The notes beneath the pieces are model-generated. The model saw only the letters and a list, made by a program, of their open reading frames with translations, was not told the origin of the DNA and ran no database searches. The translations under genes and the position numbers were made by a program. DNA of 64,000 bases from Erythrocercus mccallii. Taxonomy: Eukaryota > Chordata > Aves > Passeriformes > Dicruridae. Position 1 is the stretch's first letter, and each line of letters opens with the position of its first letter. The DNA lies in NCBI GenBank assembly GCA_013397435.1, contig VZRG01000004.1, positions 1,277,560 through 1,341,559 on the forward strand, read 5' to 3'. This document shows positions 50,475 to 61,170 of this stretch, piece after piece.

Positions 50475-53400
50475 CTAGAAGGCAAGCCATAAAATGCAGT
50501 TAGAATATTTTATTGCATCCTCTTTGACAATCAGCTAACTTTAGAAGCTTTATACAGACAGTAGTTGCCCCTTACTCAGCAATCTGAGGCTGTGCTGTTT
50601 CACATACCGTATTCTATCTATAATTCCATCCAAGTCTTATTTTTCCAAGTTGTCACTGCATAAAACAGAAGAGCAAGTGGAATGAGGTTGTGCTGTTCTG
50701 TCTCCACTGGAAAGCATTAATGTATGTATCAGGAATCCATCACGGCAATATTTGCAAATTGTTCTGGAAGTTGGGACTCTGCAGACTTTTGCCCTGCCTT
50801 CAACTGAACTTGTATTACCAGGTTTGTCCTTGACTTGAAAAGATGTGAGTGAAGCATCACTCACCCTAACCTAAAGGTGTTTTGATAACTGCCGTGAGAG
50901 ATATATACAGCTATGACTAATGCAGAACTATTAACTTAATTCTTTTAACAGCACTTTCACAGTAAGAAAACTTTCAGGCAGAAACAACAACAAAAAAATC
51001 TATCCTCAGAAGCTGCAGTGTGGAGAGAAGCTATAGGAGATGGCTGGTGTGAGCCACCTCAGCACAACCTCACACAAGGTGCTGCATTCTCTTACTCACC
51101 AGCACCAAATGGAATGTATGCAAACTTCTCTCCAGCTGCTGGGTTATCTTGGAGATATCTGTCAGGCTTGAAGTCCAGAGCCTCATTCCAGGAGTCTCTG
51201 AGTCTGTGGTTAACAGTGGGAGATACACACACTTGATGGCCAGGAGGAATATTGTATCCAGCAACAGTCTACAAGAGAAATGACAAATGTCTCCATTTTT
51301 ATTTTTAAAGTGTTGCTTGAAGTGTTACATCATGAGTCTTAAATTTCAAGAGATTTTGGCCAAGTGCATTTAAAATTAATGCAACCTAACACTTCCTCTC
51401 GTACAGGACACAGTGCTCAAGTAGTTGCAGGAACCTTCCAGGTTTTTGAGTAAGGCTGGCAATTCTACAGAAGGAGGTTTTAGAAAAAAAAGAATAAACT
51501 TAAAATTTATTGAAAGCCTTTAACATTGAAAGGACATAGTTAATAAAATATTTTATTGTTTTTCATGGTACTGTTTTTGTACAAGCAGCAAGTTTTCTTT
51601 CAGATTTACCTAGCTTGCATGCCAAATTTCTCCATGACAGCAATTAAAAACATCTGGCAAACAAAAAATGGTGGCACCAACCAAAGCTCAAATAGGACTT
51701 GTAGCTATAGGAAAGGGATAGTTTTGCTGAAGAAAACTGCACATGGCTGTTCCTAGGTCCCAGAGCTGCTCTTCTCCAAGTGGAACAATCCCTATTTCCT
51801 CAGCCTCTAAGCATCAGTGCTGCAGCCCCCTCGCATCCTTGTTTCACTTCATCAGTCTCTTGCTTTCTGGGGGCCGAAGGGGTCTGAAACTGGACACAAT
51901 TCTACATGAAAGTAAAAAATACCAAGTTCAAGGTATTAGTTGCTTTCCTAGCTCAACACTGGCTATGCTACCACTGACAACCCAAGACTGCCATCAGCTT
52001 TCTTCCCTGCCAGCAAACACGGCTCACTTGTGTTTCACTCTGCCAGCCTAGATACCTCTGACCTGGCCTATGCTGCTGCAGTGAAATCTGCTGCAGTGAA
52101 ATTAGCTCCAAAATGTGTCCTCACCTGAGGAGTTCTGGCCATTCTCATCATGGTCATGATAGGAGGTCTAAGCCTTAAAGTTTCTTTTAGACAGCGATCC
52201 AGCAAACTCAGATCCTTGAGCTGAATGTACAGAGAAAATGATGTATCAAAATATAGCCAAGTTTATTCAATACAAACAAAATGCTATTTTATACAATTTA
52301 TAAACAAATTTTAAAAGAGTAAGTATATTTACATGTACTTTGTTAGCTACACTGATTATTTCTTTTCCATTTGATTAAATGCAAAAGGAAAAAAATCACT
52401 GACATATAGCCAAGTTTATTCAATACAAACAAAATGCTATTTTATACAATTTATAAACAAATTTAAAAAGAGTAAGTATATTTACATGTACTTTGTTAGC
52501 TACACTGATTATTTCTTTTCCATTTGATTAAATGCAAAAGGAAAAGAATCACTGACCAACTAGTGTCTTAATGATCTGTCTCAAGTATTTCTGTTGCCTA
52601 ATTAAAGCACAAGGTCACATTGCATTGCTTTCCTCAGTGGAAATACAAGGATCTTTCTCTGCTAAAGATCTATCATTTATTAAATAAACATAGGAACTGC
52701 AATTTCCCTAATGAACACTGATTAAAAAAACAGTATCAAGCTGAAAATTTACTTGGACAGGAAGAGAAGAGGAAATGTACTGGCAAAGAGTGTTATCACA
52801 GAATGACCGTGCCAATTATTATTTCAACACAAAAGCATGTGACTGTATTTCATGTTCAATAAGCACCTAGAAGTATAAAAATACCCCTCAGGAGTAATGT
52901 AACTTACAAACCTGGTCATAAGTTAAGGGTGGCAAGTCATCCCCACACACTGCTTTCTGTTCTGCATAGCACTGCTCCTGTATGGCTTTGTCCCTGGCGA
53001 GGAAGAAGCCAAGCCAGGCACTGGTGGTAGAGGAGGTGTGCTGTCCTGCCAGCAGCAGCCCGATCAGCATTCCCGCAATTTCATCATCCGTCAGCGTGCG
53101 GCCGTCCCTGCATCCAAGGGAACGAACTTGGAGCTTCATCTGGTCACGTTTCACTATTTAGCATTGCTGTTTATACAGTAGCATTTACAATTTCTTCTAA
53201 TGTACTCCTTACTCCTGCTCTTTTATTCCCTACCCTAAACAATGAGGAAAAAGGTCTAAGGGTAGGGAGAAGGGAGAACAGAGCAAGAGAGCCTCTTTGA
53301 GAGCCTTAAAGATCATTCCTCAACAGCCAGCAGGGAAAGGAAGCAACCTCAGCCATCTCATGACCACAAATGAAAATCTCAGAAATCTGAATAACCATTG

Positions 53401-56400
53401 ACAAGTGAAGTTTTAAACCTGTTTTTAAGAATACAACTAGGACAAACTGCATGCAACAAAACCACTTCAGAACATGAGGGAGTGTTTCTTGGGTTTTGGT
53501 AGACAGTTCCAACTAAAAAGCTCAAAGCTAAAGTAAATCTTCAAACAAGTCTTTAAACTGTTGGCTTACTTGTATGAAGCATCAAGTAGAGTTTGGAGCA
53601 TGTCATCCTCCTTTTCCTCAGACTTTCGACGCTTCTGGATAACCTTGTAGAAAATCTTCTTTATTTCTCGGTGTGCTCGATCTCGTCGTCTGTGATTCAA
53701 AACAGTTCCATTAGCAACTTTATACAACGTAATACAAAAGGCTTATGAGGATTTATTGGGATGTCTAGAATAGCTTACAAGGAAGTGGTGGGGATGGGGG
53801 GCAATCCAAACAACGTTTAGACAAAATGCTTAAGTTGCTTCCCCTGTTACTGCTGGTACCTGAAGCTCGGCAGAGGCAGCCAGCCTGGCAGCAGCCAGGC
53901 AGCATGAGTGAAACCCCCATCCAGGTCGGCGTACAGCTGAGCCACCTTCTCATCCAGCAAGCCTCGGATTTCCTTCCCATGTAAGCAATGACTTGCTGTC
54001 AAAATGATCAGTTCTGAAAGGGCTTCAAACAGGTCTGAGGAAAGGTTTGAAAAACACCACTGAAATGTGTCTTATCAGATGTCTCTTGGAACAACTTTTT
54101 CATTAGATCACTGATACCTTTTTTCTAAGGTATTTCTTTCTAGAAATTTTTCTAGCAGAGTTAGTAATTCTTCCAAACCAAGCCATGCACCACAAGCTCA
54201 ATCCTTAATAAATAAAAGTGAAATCATACAAAGATTTAACCCTGAAATCCAAATCCATGGGAAAACAGTTTTGCTGCTCACTGAATTATTTTTATATAGC
54301 AGTACTTAGACACTTAAATATCCATTTATATATCACCATATTATTAACTATATTTACATACAAATCATATACATTCAAAATAATTCAATATATTAAAATG
54401 TGATATGCATTATATATCTTTATGCATTTAAATATAAGTATGTACGTTTAAATAATATTTGACACTGTTATGCAACTGTGAGCTTGCAACAATGATGATG
54501 GGCAAGCTGGGAATGAGGGAAAATAACAATTTCACTTCAGTCAGTAACGTAACTATATCAGCTTTGAAGATGCAGTTTTTCACTGTAGAAACTCGTAGAG
54601 CCAAGATCTCCAGCAAAAGCTCTCTAGGAAGTCAGAGCAGCAGCTTTTCCCAAGGACTAGGAAGTGATTACACTGAGCTGACTGACAGCATCCAAAATAA
54701 GCACAACAGGTGCACTATGAGCTGACCAAGAAACCAAAACTAAGATAGTCCTTCACTACTTTCCGTGATTTTTTGAGCAGGTTTATTCTCCAACAGCCTT
54801 ACATTTGATTTTTAAAAATCTGTATTTTCTTTCTTCTGATGTTCAGTACACTTTTGCCTTTGTAATTTTTAATTTCTTTTATATTGCAGTACATCTTTTA
54901 CAAAAATATAATGCGTTGGCCTTAAGTACTTCACAGAAAACCAGAGGAAAAATACATTTGACTCTGCTTACTTTTCTCTCCACATTCTCCCCATGCTTTG
55001 AAATACTCCTTTGTTTCTTCTTCAATCACAGATACATGCTGTCTAAACTGGGCAATGTTTAGCCCAGTTTTGAGCATCTTCTTCTGTTCCAAAAATAACT
55101 AAAAGAACCAAGACAGAAAAAGCAATCAGTACAAGGATCATCATATTAATGTGATTAAAACTTACTAGAATTTGTACTATAAGAACATCCAGAAGTAAAC
55201 AGGGATTATGGTTAGGACTGCAGGGTACAGCAGATACTCAGTTTTATCTAATAGGTAATACTCTGTTTTTCACCTTTGTCTTTCAAGCAATAGTTCAGAA
55301 ACATTTAAGTAAAATCATAGCTCAAAGGAGCTGCAGTCCTCTCTTTTGCATTACCAAAAAAAAATTATTTTAGTCTCTTCATTAAGCTTTGTCCCTGAAG
55401 ATACAAGATGCATGCAAAGTTGAACTACGGAATGCCCTTTAGATATACAATCACAAACATTACCAGCCCCATCTTTGCAAAGTTTGGATTTAGCTTGTGT
55501 CCCCTGGTATGTGGCCTCCTCACTTGCTCTCCTGTGTTCTGTCAGGCAGAAGGACCCTGGACTAGAGGTGACCCTTTCTTTTACAGAGCCCTCTGATCTC
55601 ACTTCCCAGGATGTCAGATACAGAAGCAGAAGGCAAAACTGCTTCCTAGGAAAACAGTGAATTTCACACCCTTCTCACCTCTTCCTCTTTTTCTATGTAT
55701 AGATTCTTGGCTAACAAACCTACTGGTGAAAAGCCCTTCATTAGATGAGACCCATACAATGCATTGACAGGACATTGACTCAGAAAATTAATAATTTGAT
55801 TTTTAAGCCCTAATTATGAATGAGGCATTTGCCCTATGGCTCTGCACTGTACCATGAGTAATACACCAAAAACTGTCTTCCCACCATGTACGACACAGAA
55901 CAAAAGGCATTAAAAGAAAAGCTACTTTCTAGAAGCTTCTGTTCTGAGAATGCAGTGAGGACTCCAGCAGTCTGTCAGAGGGCACAAATGCCAAAGAGCA
56001 AAGAGACAAGCACGTTTTCCCTTGCAGCATGCTAGCCAACCTCCAGCTTGATGGGGACAGGAATGGCACATAGGAGTGAACACATCCTCTGCAATTTCAG
56101 CTCCTCTCAACAAAAAACTATGTGCAAGAGGCTTGGAGAGAGAGAGTGAATATGAGTTGATACATTGACTGGATATTAACAATTACCAGAATCACTGGTA
56201 AATAAGCAAATTACTCATTTTGAAGAATGAGGGGTGGTTCTTCCAAACACATGACTGAAAGTCACAGAATTAGTAGATACTTAGCAGCTTAAGCAGAGAA
56301 AAGGGAGTCTCAAAAGAAACCTGTAGAATGCCTACTAAACTTTCCATGCCTCTCTAAATGCCTTCTCATTAGATGTCTGAAATGAAATCATGGTTGTGGC

Positions 56401-59400
56401 ACTATGCAAAAAAACCAGCTTACCTCTAGCAGAATGCATTCTGGCCACAAGTGGCTGTGCTACCTCTCTAGCTTCATAGAGGGAAACTAGAGATAATCGG
56501 CATCAGAGATAATTTAAATGTCAATAGCAAACACCCTGCATCTCCACACTGTGGAAAAAGTACCTTTTGTGGAAGAAAAGGAATTTTCTGAGGAACCTGA
56601 ATCTGCAGAGATAGTAAGAAAGAAGTCCTTCTGGTAGCAGAGGTATTAATTAAGTAGACATACCCACAGACACCCAAGGCTTACTGAGTAATATGATTCA
56701 TCTCTTCACTAAAGCAGAACTCAAGGGAAAAAGCACTCTAGGGAAAAAGAAAACCTAGGGTAACTCTAGAAAAAGACTTCATTTCAGAAAAAAAAACAAA
56801 AGCTGTATATGGTGGGTCAATGAGGTAGGCCTTAATCATCCCTATGGGCCTGAAGTACATGGTGGTAAGAAATGCCCATTTCCAAGGAGCTAACAGAAAA
56901 TTATATAAAACTGGGGGATGAGATTAGATCACATCAAAAGAACTAGCTCTTGCAGGAAGACAGACATTCAAATCCATCCACAAACTGAAGAGCATGGGAG
57001 CAGAACTCAAACCATCTAACCAGTGGGCAAACTTTCACAGAATTAAGGACAAACCATGACCTTTAAGTTTCAGACATCCCATGACAGTCAGAATCCACGA
57101 AACAAACACAACACAGTGAAAATCTGGCCAGCTTAGCAGTCTGATTCACAGACACTCTTCTGAAATGAGTATATAACAGAGAAGAACATGAGATGTATTT
57201 CAGAGAACCATGCATCCTCCATGCTCCAGCAGCTGCAAAAGCAATTCACAACTCCATCCCTGACTTTTTGAGGAAGACCTCTGACTATCCGAACTGGTAG
57301 AAACAAGTCTGTCAGAATGGCCCCACTTAGGGAAGAGTGGACACAAGAAATGATCTCCTACTTGTTTTCCAGGCTGCAGTCCTGCTGGTTCTGGGATGAG
57401 GAGCTATGCAAACACATCAAATGGCAAAGAATATACCACCCAATCAACCAATCCTCCCCCCAAACTGCTATCCACAATTTAGTACTTCCTGACAAAGGAG
57501 GAGACAACCAAATTCTCCTTTACCTACTTAGAAAGTAGTAAGCTGTAGGTAGTAGTTGTGTATGAGATTTCCAAAAGAACAGGGTAAGAACAACATGCTT
57601 ACTCTGTGGATTGTGGCAAAATGCCAGCATAGAGGCAAAGAGAGTAGTGATTACTGCCCCTAAGCTACTCATTAACAGGGCAACAATCACAGCATGTAGG
57701 CAGGGATGAATGAAGAGGCATGCTAAGGAGGAAAAAAATTGATGGTCACAGAAACTAGTCAAATGACTGGCATTTATACAAACAAAATGAGGCCAAAACT
57801 GAAAATACAAAAATAAAGTATATCACAGTGATGTTTCTTCCACCCAACTACTCTGCTATACAACATGCCCTGCACACAGAGTGCCAGTGGAGCAAGTGTG
57901 GCCACAGAAAAGTTGGCTTCTGCAGTTTAGGAGTCTGACATGACAGGCCACCCCCACAAAAAAAAAACCAGCCAATGCTTAGCTCAGATACAATGCCACA
58001 TGACACAGCCCCCATGCTCCCATGCAGACTGTATTCTGCAAACATATACAGAATGATTTCTGTCTGAGCAAAACAAACCTTGTGGTTCAAACTGTTAAAT
58101 TATTATCCCATATCTAGGTTTGGCAAGGCTAAAAAAGTTAGCACTCTTGGGGCTTTCTCAGAATAAAGACCTGAAGTTGCTTGGAAGGGAAAGGTGAGCT
58201 ACAGTCAGTGGCATGCTGCAAGGGAAGAAAAAAGTGACGCACTAGCTTCTCCTCTATGGTGAGATTAGATGGTTTCAAGAACAAAAGATAACATCCAGAG
58301 TGACAAATGGCCAGATGGCAAAGAAAGCAACCTGAATATGCTCAGTCTTGATTATCCAGATGAGACTATTCACCTACTGCAATATGCCACAGTTCGTATG
58401 AACACAACCCCATCACACAGAGCCAAGGACCCAGGGCTGCCTCCCCAGCACTCAAACTGCACTGCTGTTCTCCTCATCTGATATTGAGATACAAACCGCA
58501 TTAGGGACGTCATAGGCAACTCCCTTGCCAAAGACCGGCGTGGTTAACCGGGAGTACACATCCTCTGCATTCAAATCTTCATTTTTACTGTTGAAGAGTA
58601 GAGCAGCAGCATCACTACCCAGTAAGTATGTGAATGTCTTGCCAACCATAGTGAAACTGAACACAGGTCCATACTAAGAGAGAGAATAAACAAAAAACCA
58701 ATTTCTTTGAAATAAGAGCAAAAATCATTAAATCCCTATCACTCTGCACAGACATTGATAAATTACTTCTTCTCCCGAAAAGTATCCAGGCATTTATTAA
58801 AGATAAATATATTTTAAACCACATTTAAATTCATTCTCAATGTACATACTAGTGATATCTAATGCTATAATGAACACATGTGAATGTATACATTTTAAAA
58901 CCATTTATTTTAGAAAACATAAATAAAAGATCAGTCATGCTAAAAAAGGTAGCAAAGAAATTGCAGCACATATTGACCCCAGTAATCTACAAACACTGTC
59001 TTGAAAAGTTCTGGATTTGGAATTATGCACAAATAATTAGGGGCAAATAAGATTTTGATGTTTAAAAGTCATTGCCAGCAGACCTTCATGCACCAAATTT
59101 GGTTTTCTCTAAGCTAACTAAGCTAAGATTTAAGCTTACAACTCTAGATAGTTTTAAACAATGTGAAACAGCTTGATAAATCTAATTTATCTAGTTTATC
59201 TAATTGGAATTAAGTCTCTACTGATTTTGTTAATTTCTTCTAGGCTGTTACAGTATAAAAACTACTGAGGTTTTATACACTAGCTCTTTTAACATCAGAG
59301 AGGCCTTAAAATTCATCAAGTTGCCCACAGAGGTGGTCAGCTACATTCCAACCTGGTCACAGATTGGTAAAGATTATGATTAAAAGTTACTAACTACAGC

Positions 59401-60800
59401 AAGAAATAACTGGCTTTTTAATTAACTTGTGATTCAGCTAGGAGCACTACCCAAATGTACTAGAATATTTATGACATGAATCACAAGAGCTTAGAAAACA
59501 CTACTGCTACATGAAGAGATGTGATGATCACAAAGCCTACTGTTGCACACTCCATTCCATATCTGAGGTGGTAAATGAGAATTAACTGATTTTAAACAGG
59601 CCTCAGACACAGAACTTAATAGATACACAAAGCATTTTCATATATGCTCAGCCAGTCATGTGGGAAAACATACCTTGTCATAAGCATTTTCCAAAAATTC
59701 AATGGGACTTCTTCCAAATGCAATTGCATGACCAAGAAAAGGGATGCCTGATGAAATAAAAGGTGGGTAGTTCTGTAGAAGAAAAAGAAAAATAATTACT
59801 GAATTTTCTTCAGAGATTATCACAGAATCATGAACTAATAGAATACCCTGAGCTGGAAGGGACCCACCAGGATCAAAGTCTGTCTCCTGGCCCTGCACAG
59901 GACCATCCCCAAAGGTGACAGCATGTGCCTGACACAGTTGTTCAAATGCTTCTTGAACTCTGCCAGGCTTGGCGCTCTCACCACTTTCCTGGCATGTGCC
60001 AATGCCCAAAAGTAATAAATTCATGTCCATTTACATAAAAACTAACCACAGAGGAAGTTTTAAATACATTTGTTTAAACTCTTTAGTGAAAAGGCCAACT
60101 TAGAAAAAAATTCAGTTGTTCAGATAGAACTACATTTAAAAGCAGCAAGGGTTAAAATAAAGTGAATATTATTAAGATTCTTCCTATGCTGCCTCTGAAC
60201 GTGAAGCACAAAGATACTACAAGTGAAAAGGCGGCAGTCAGGAACGAAATAGCGCTGGCGGATTTGTTCAACAGCCCCTCAAAAGCAACTCCAGGCTAAC
60301 ACTGTGTTTCGTACGTGAGCGGGCACCTTCTCTGGAGCTCCATCGATGAAACAGCACCGGGAACGCCCCGGGGCGCCGCAAGCCCGGAGCGCCTCTGCCC
60401 CCGCGGTACCACGCAGTCCGGTGAGGGCGAAGCCGGCCAGCGGCCCCAGAAGCCGCCCCGGGGAGGCTGCTGGAAACCGATCTGAAGCGGCTGGAGGCCG
60501 CTTCCTCCGGGCCCGCGCCCTGCAGTGACACCGCCCGGCTCCCCCGGCCCGCGGGCACCGTCCCTGCGCGGGACAGCGGCGGAGCCCGCCGGGCCCGCGC
60601 CCGGCCCCGCCGCCCGCAGTGCTCACCTTTTGGTCGGAGCCGAGGTGTCGCCGGTAGCCCAGTTGGAACAGGTAGCCGAGGCTGAGCGCGAAGGCGGAGG
60701 CGGCCAGCACCACGGAGAGCGGGTTGCCGACGGCCACCCGCTCCAGCAGAGACCCGCCAACCTCCATGAGGTTCAGCATCTTCTCAGCGCCCGCCACCAT
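50296..60800 (-). CDS. CYP51A1: Lanosterol 14-alpha-demethylase (CYP51A1), complete, 10 coding exons
   Basis: This microsomal cytochrome P450 removes the 14-alpha-methyl group of lanosterol/dihydrolanosterol in three NADPH- and O2-dependent steps of cholesterol synthesis. Exons in transcript order: 60800-60627, 59772-59674, 58673-58497, 55098-54972, 54034-53860, 53689-53570, 53107-52912, 52220-52125, 51268-51100, 50474-50296. They sum to 1512 nt, i.e. 503 residues plus stop, the family's usual length. By this numbering the N-terminal hydrophobic anchor is about residues 27–50, active-site Tyr131 and Tyr145 are in the B-C loop, the I-helix AGQHTSSTTSA is at 311–321, ExxR is Glu369/Arg372, and the heme ligand is Cys449 in FGAGRHRCIG. 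The first ATG (60800) gives MVAGAEKM; ATG at 60779 is an alternative with A at -3. It is tail-to-tail with AKAP9. SREBP control is expected from the pathway, but the promoter core is in the gap. Confidence 0.97.
51100..51268 (-). CDS. CYP51A1: CYP51A1 exon 9
   Basis: 169 nt, phase 0 to 1, acceptor CTTGTAG, donor GTGAGT. Reads TVAGYNIPPGHQVCVSPTVN, ALDFKPDRYLQDNPA and FAYIPFGA, leading into the heme-binding loop completed in exon 10. Confidence 0.95.
52125..52220 (-). CDS. CYP51A1: CYP51A1 exon 8 (ExxR motif)
   Basis: 32 codons, phase 0 to 0, acceptor CATTCAG, donor GTGAGG. Reads LKDLSLLDRCLKETLRLRPP, containing the K-helix ExxR pair (E-T-L-R) that stabilises the P450 core, then MTMMRMARTPQ. 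Confidence 0.95.
52251..52556. repeat. 153-bp direct tandem duplication in CYP51A1 intron 7
   Basis: Copy 1 is 52251–52403 and copy 2 is 52404–52556, with no spacer. Both start ATATAGCCAAGTTTATTC and end AATCACTGAC. By eye they differ at only two positions (one in the AAATTT(T/A)AAA run and one A/G in GGAAAA(A/G)AATC). Confidence 0.95.
52912..53107 (-). CDS. CYP51A1: CYP51A1 exon 7 (I-helix)
   Basis: 196 nt, phase 2 to 0, acceptor GGATGCAG, donor GTTTGT. Reads LTDDEIAGMLIGLLLAGQHT then SSTTSAWLGFF; the His-Thr pair is the CYP51 proton-relay position in the I-helix. Ends CGDDLPPLTYDQ. Confidence 0.97.
53570..53689 (-). CDS. CYP51A1: CYP51A1 exon 6
   Basis: 120 nt, phase 2 to 2, acceptor AATCACAG, donor GTAAGC. 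Reads RRDRAHREIKKIFYKVIQKR, then DDMLQTLLDASY (helix G–H region). Confidence 0.95.
53860..54034 (-). CDS. CYP51A1: CYP51A1 exon 5
   Basis: 175 nt, phase 1 to 2, acceptor CCTCAG, donor GTACCA. Reads LFEALSELIILTASHCLHGK, VAQLYADLDGGF and WLLPGWLPLPSF, the helix E to F region. The minus-strand open frame at 53765–53980 overlaps this exon but is in another frame. Confidence 0.95.
54972..55098 (-). CDS. CYP51A1: CYP51A1 exon 4
   Basis: 127 nt, phase 0 to 1, acceptor CTTTTAG, donor GTAAGC. Reads LEQKKMLKTGLNIAQFRQHV and EEETKEYFKAWGECGEK (helix C–D region). It has no open-frame entry of its own; found by protein similarity. Confidence 0.94.
55099..58496 (-). other. CYP51A1: CYP51A1 intron 3 (3.4 kb, its largest)
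   Basis: No repeat or exon could be recognised. The open frames here (for example 57520–57810 and 55922–56182 on the minus strand) have no known domain. Confidence 0.7.
58497..58673 (-). CDS. CYP51A1: CYP51A1 exon 3 (substrate recognition site 1)
   Basis: 59 codons, phase 0 to 0, acceptor TCTCTTAG, donor GTTTGT. Contains FTMVGKTFTYLLGSDAAALL and the CYP51 signature YSRLTTPVFGKGVAYDV, with the Tyr residues equivalent to Y131 and Y145 of the human active site. Confidence 0.97.
58674..59673 (-). other. CYP51A1: CYP51A1 intron 2
   Basis: About 1 kb of AT-rich sequence with no recognisable repeat or gene. Confidence 0.75.
59674..59772 (-). CDS. CYP51A1: CYP51A1 exon 2
   Basis: 33 codons, phase 0 to 0, acceptor TTCTACAG, donor GTATGT. 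Reads IPFLGHAIAFGRSPIEFLEN, the conserved start of the P450 fold. The larger open frame 59656–60030 runs into intron and a CR1 copy. Confidence 0.96.
59822..60005 (-). mobile_element. CR1 LINE 3' fragment in CYP51A1 intron 1
   Basis: Antisense to the plus strand: CACAGAATCATGAACTAATA, then CCTGAGCTGGAAGGGACCCA, then CTCCTGGCCCTGCACAGGAC, then GCTTCTTGAACTCTGCCAGG. It matches a CR1 subtype closely and looks younger than the other copies in the window. It lies in the same orientation as CYP51A1, about 50 bp before exon 2. Confidence 0.8.
60627..60800 (-). CDS. CYP51A1: CYP51A1 exon 1 (membrane anchor)
   Basis: 58 codons, ends phase 0 at donor GTGAGC. Contains the hydrophobic segment PLSVVLAASAFALSLGYLFQ, which anchors the enzyme in the ER membrane. 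No stop separates the ATG from the assembly gap 40 nt upstream, so a start further upstream cannot be excluded. The exon is GC- and CpG-rich. Confidence 0.88.
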
Positions 60801-60812
60801 CCGCCGTGGCTC

Positions 60813-60840
60813 GGCAGGGCAGGGCAGGGCAGGGCAGGGC
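60813..60840 (+). repeat. (GGGCA)n microsatellite with G-quadruplex potential
   Basis: Five GGG runs (60817, 60822, 60827, 60832, 60837) are separated by two-base CA loops on the plus strand, directly against the assembly gap. It is 12 nt upstream of the chosen CYP51A1 ATG, so the transcript carries the C-rich complement. Confidence 0.85.
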
Positions 60841-61051
60841 NNNNNNNNNNNNNNNNNNNNNNNNNNNNNNNNNNNNNNNNNNNNNNNNNNNNNNNNNNNN
60901 NNNNNNNNNNNNNNNNNNNNNNNNNNNNNNNNNNNNNNNNNNNNNNNNNNNNNNNNNNNNNNNNNNNNNNNNNNNNNNNNNNNNNNNNNNNNNNNNNNNN
61001 NNNNNNNNNNNNNNNNNNNNNNNNNNNNNNNNNNNNNNNNNNNNNNNNNNN
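60841..61051. other. Assembly gap (211 N) in the CYP51A1 promoter
   Basis: Run of N in the GC-rich CpG island, beginning inside a GGGCA repeat, typical of sequencing drop-out in GC-extreme avian promoters. Confidence 0.99.
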
Positions 61052-61170
61052 CGGCCCCAGCGGCGGCGGCGCTCGGCGCCTGGGTGTTTGCGGTGCTGGG
61101 GATCCTCGAACACCTGGACAGCCGGGTTCTTCGGGAAATGAGGCTTATGACGGTGAGCCGTCCCTCAGCA

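Larger units (their letters stand above)
60340..61170. promoter_or_regulatory. CYP51A1: CpG island at the CYP51A1 5' end
   Basis: A sharp switch from AT-rich background to dense CpG and GC runs spans intron 1 start, exon 1 and sequence beyond the gap. It marks the promoter region. The core promoter, and any sterol-response, CRE or NF-Y elements known for CYP51A1, would fall in the unsequenced 60841–61051 and cannot be checked. Confidence 0.8.

Noticed and set aside
53765..53980. 71-codon minus-strand open frame over CYP51A1 exon 5
   Set aside because: Wrong frame; the real reading frame through 53860–54034 gives conserved CYP51 sequence.
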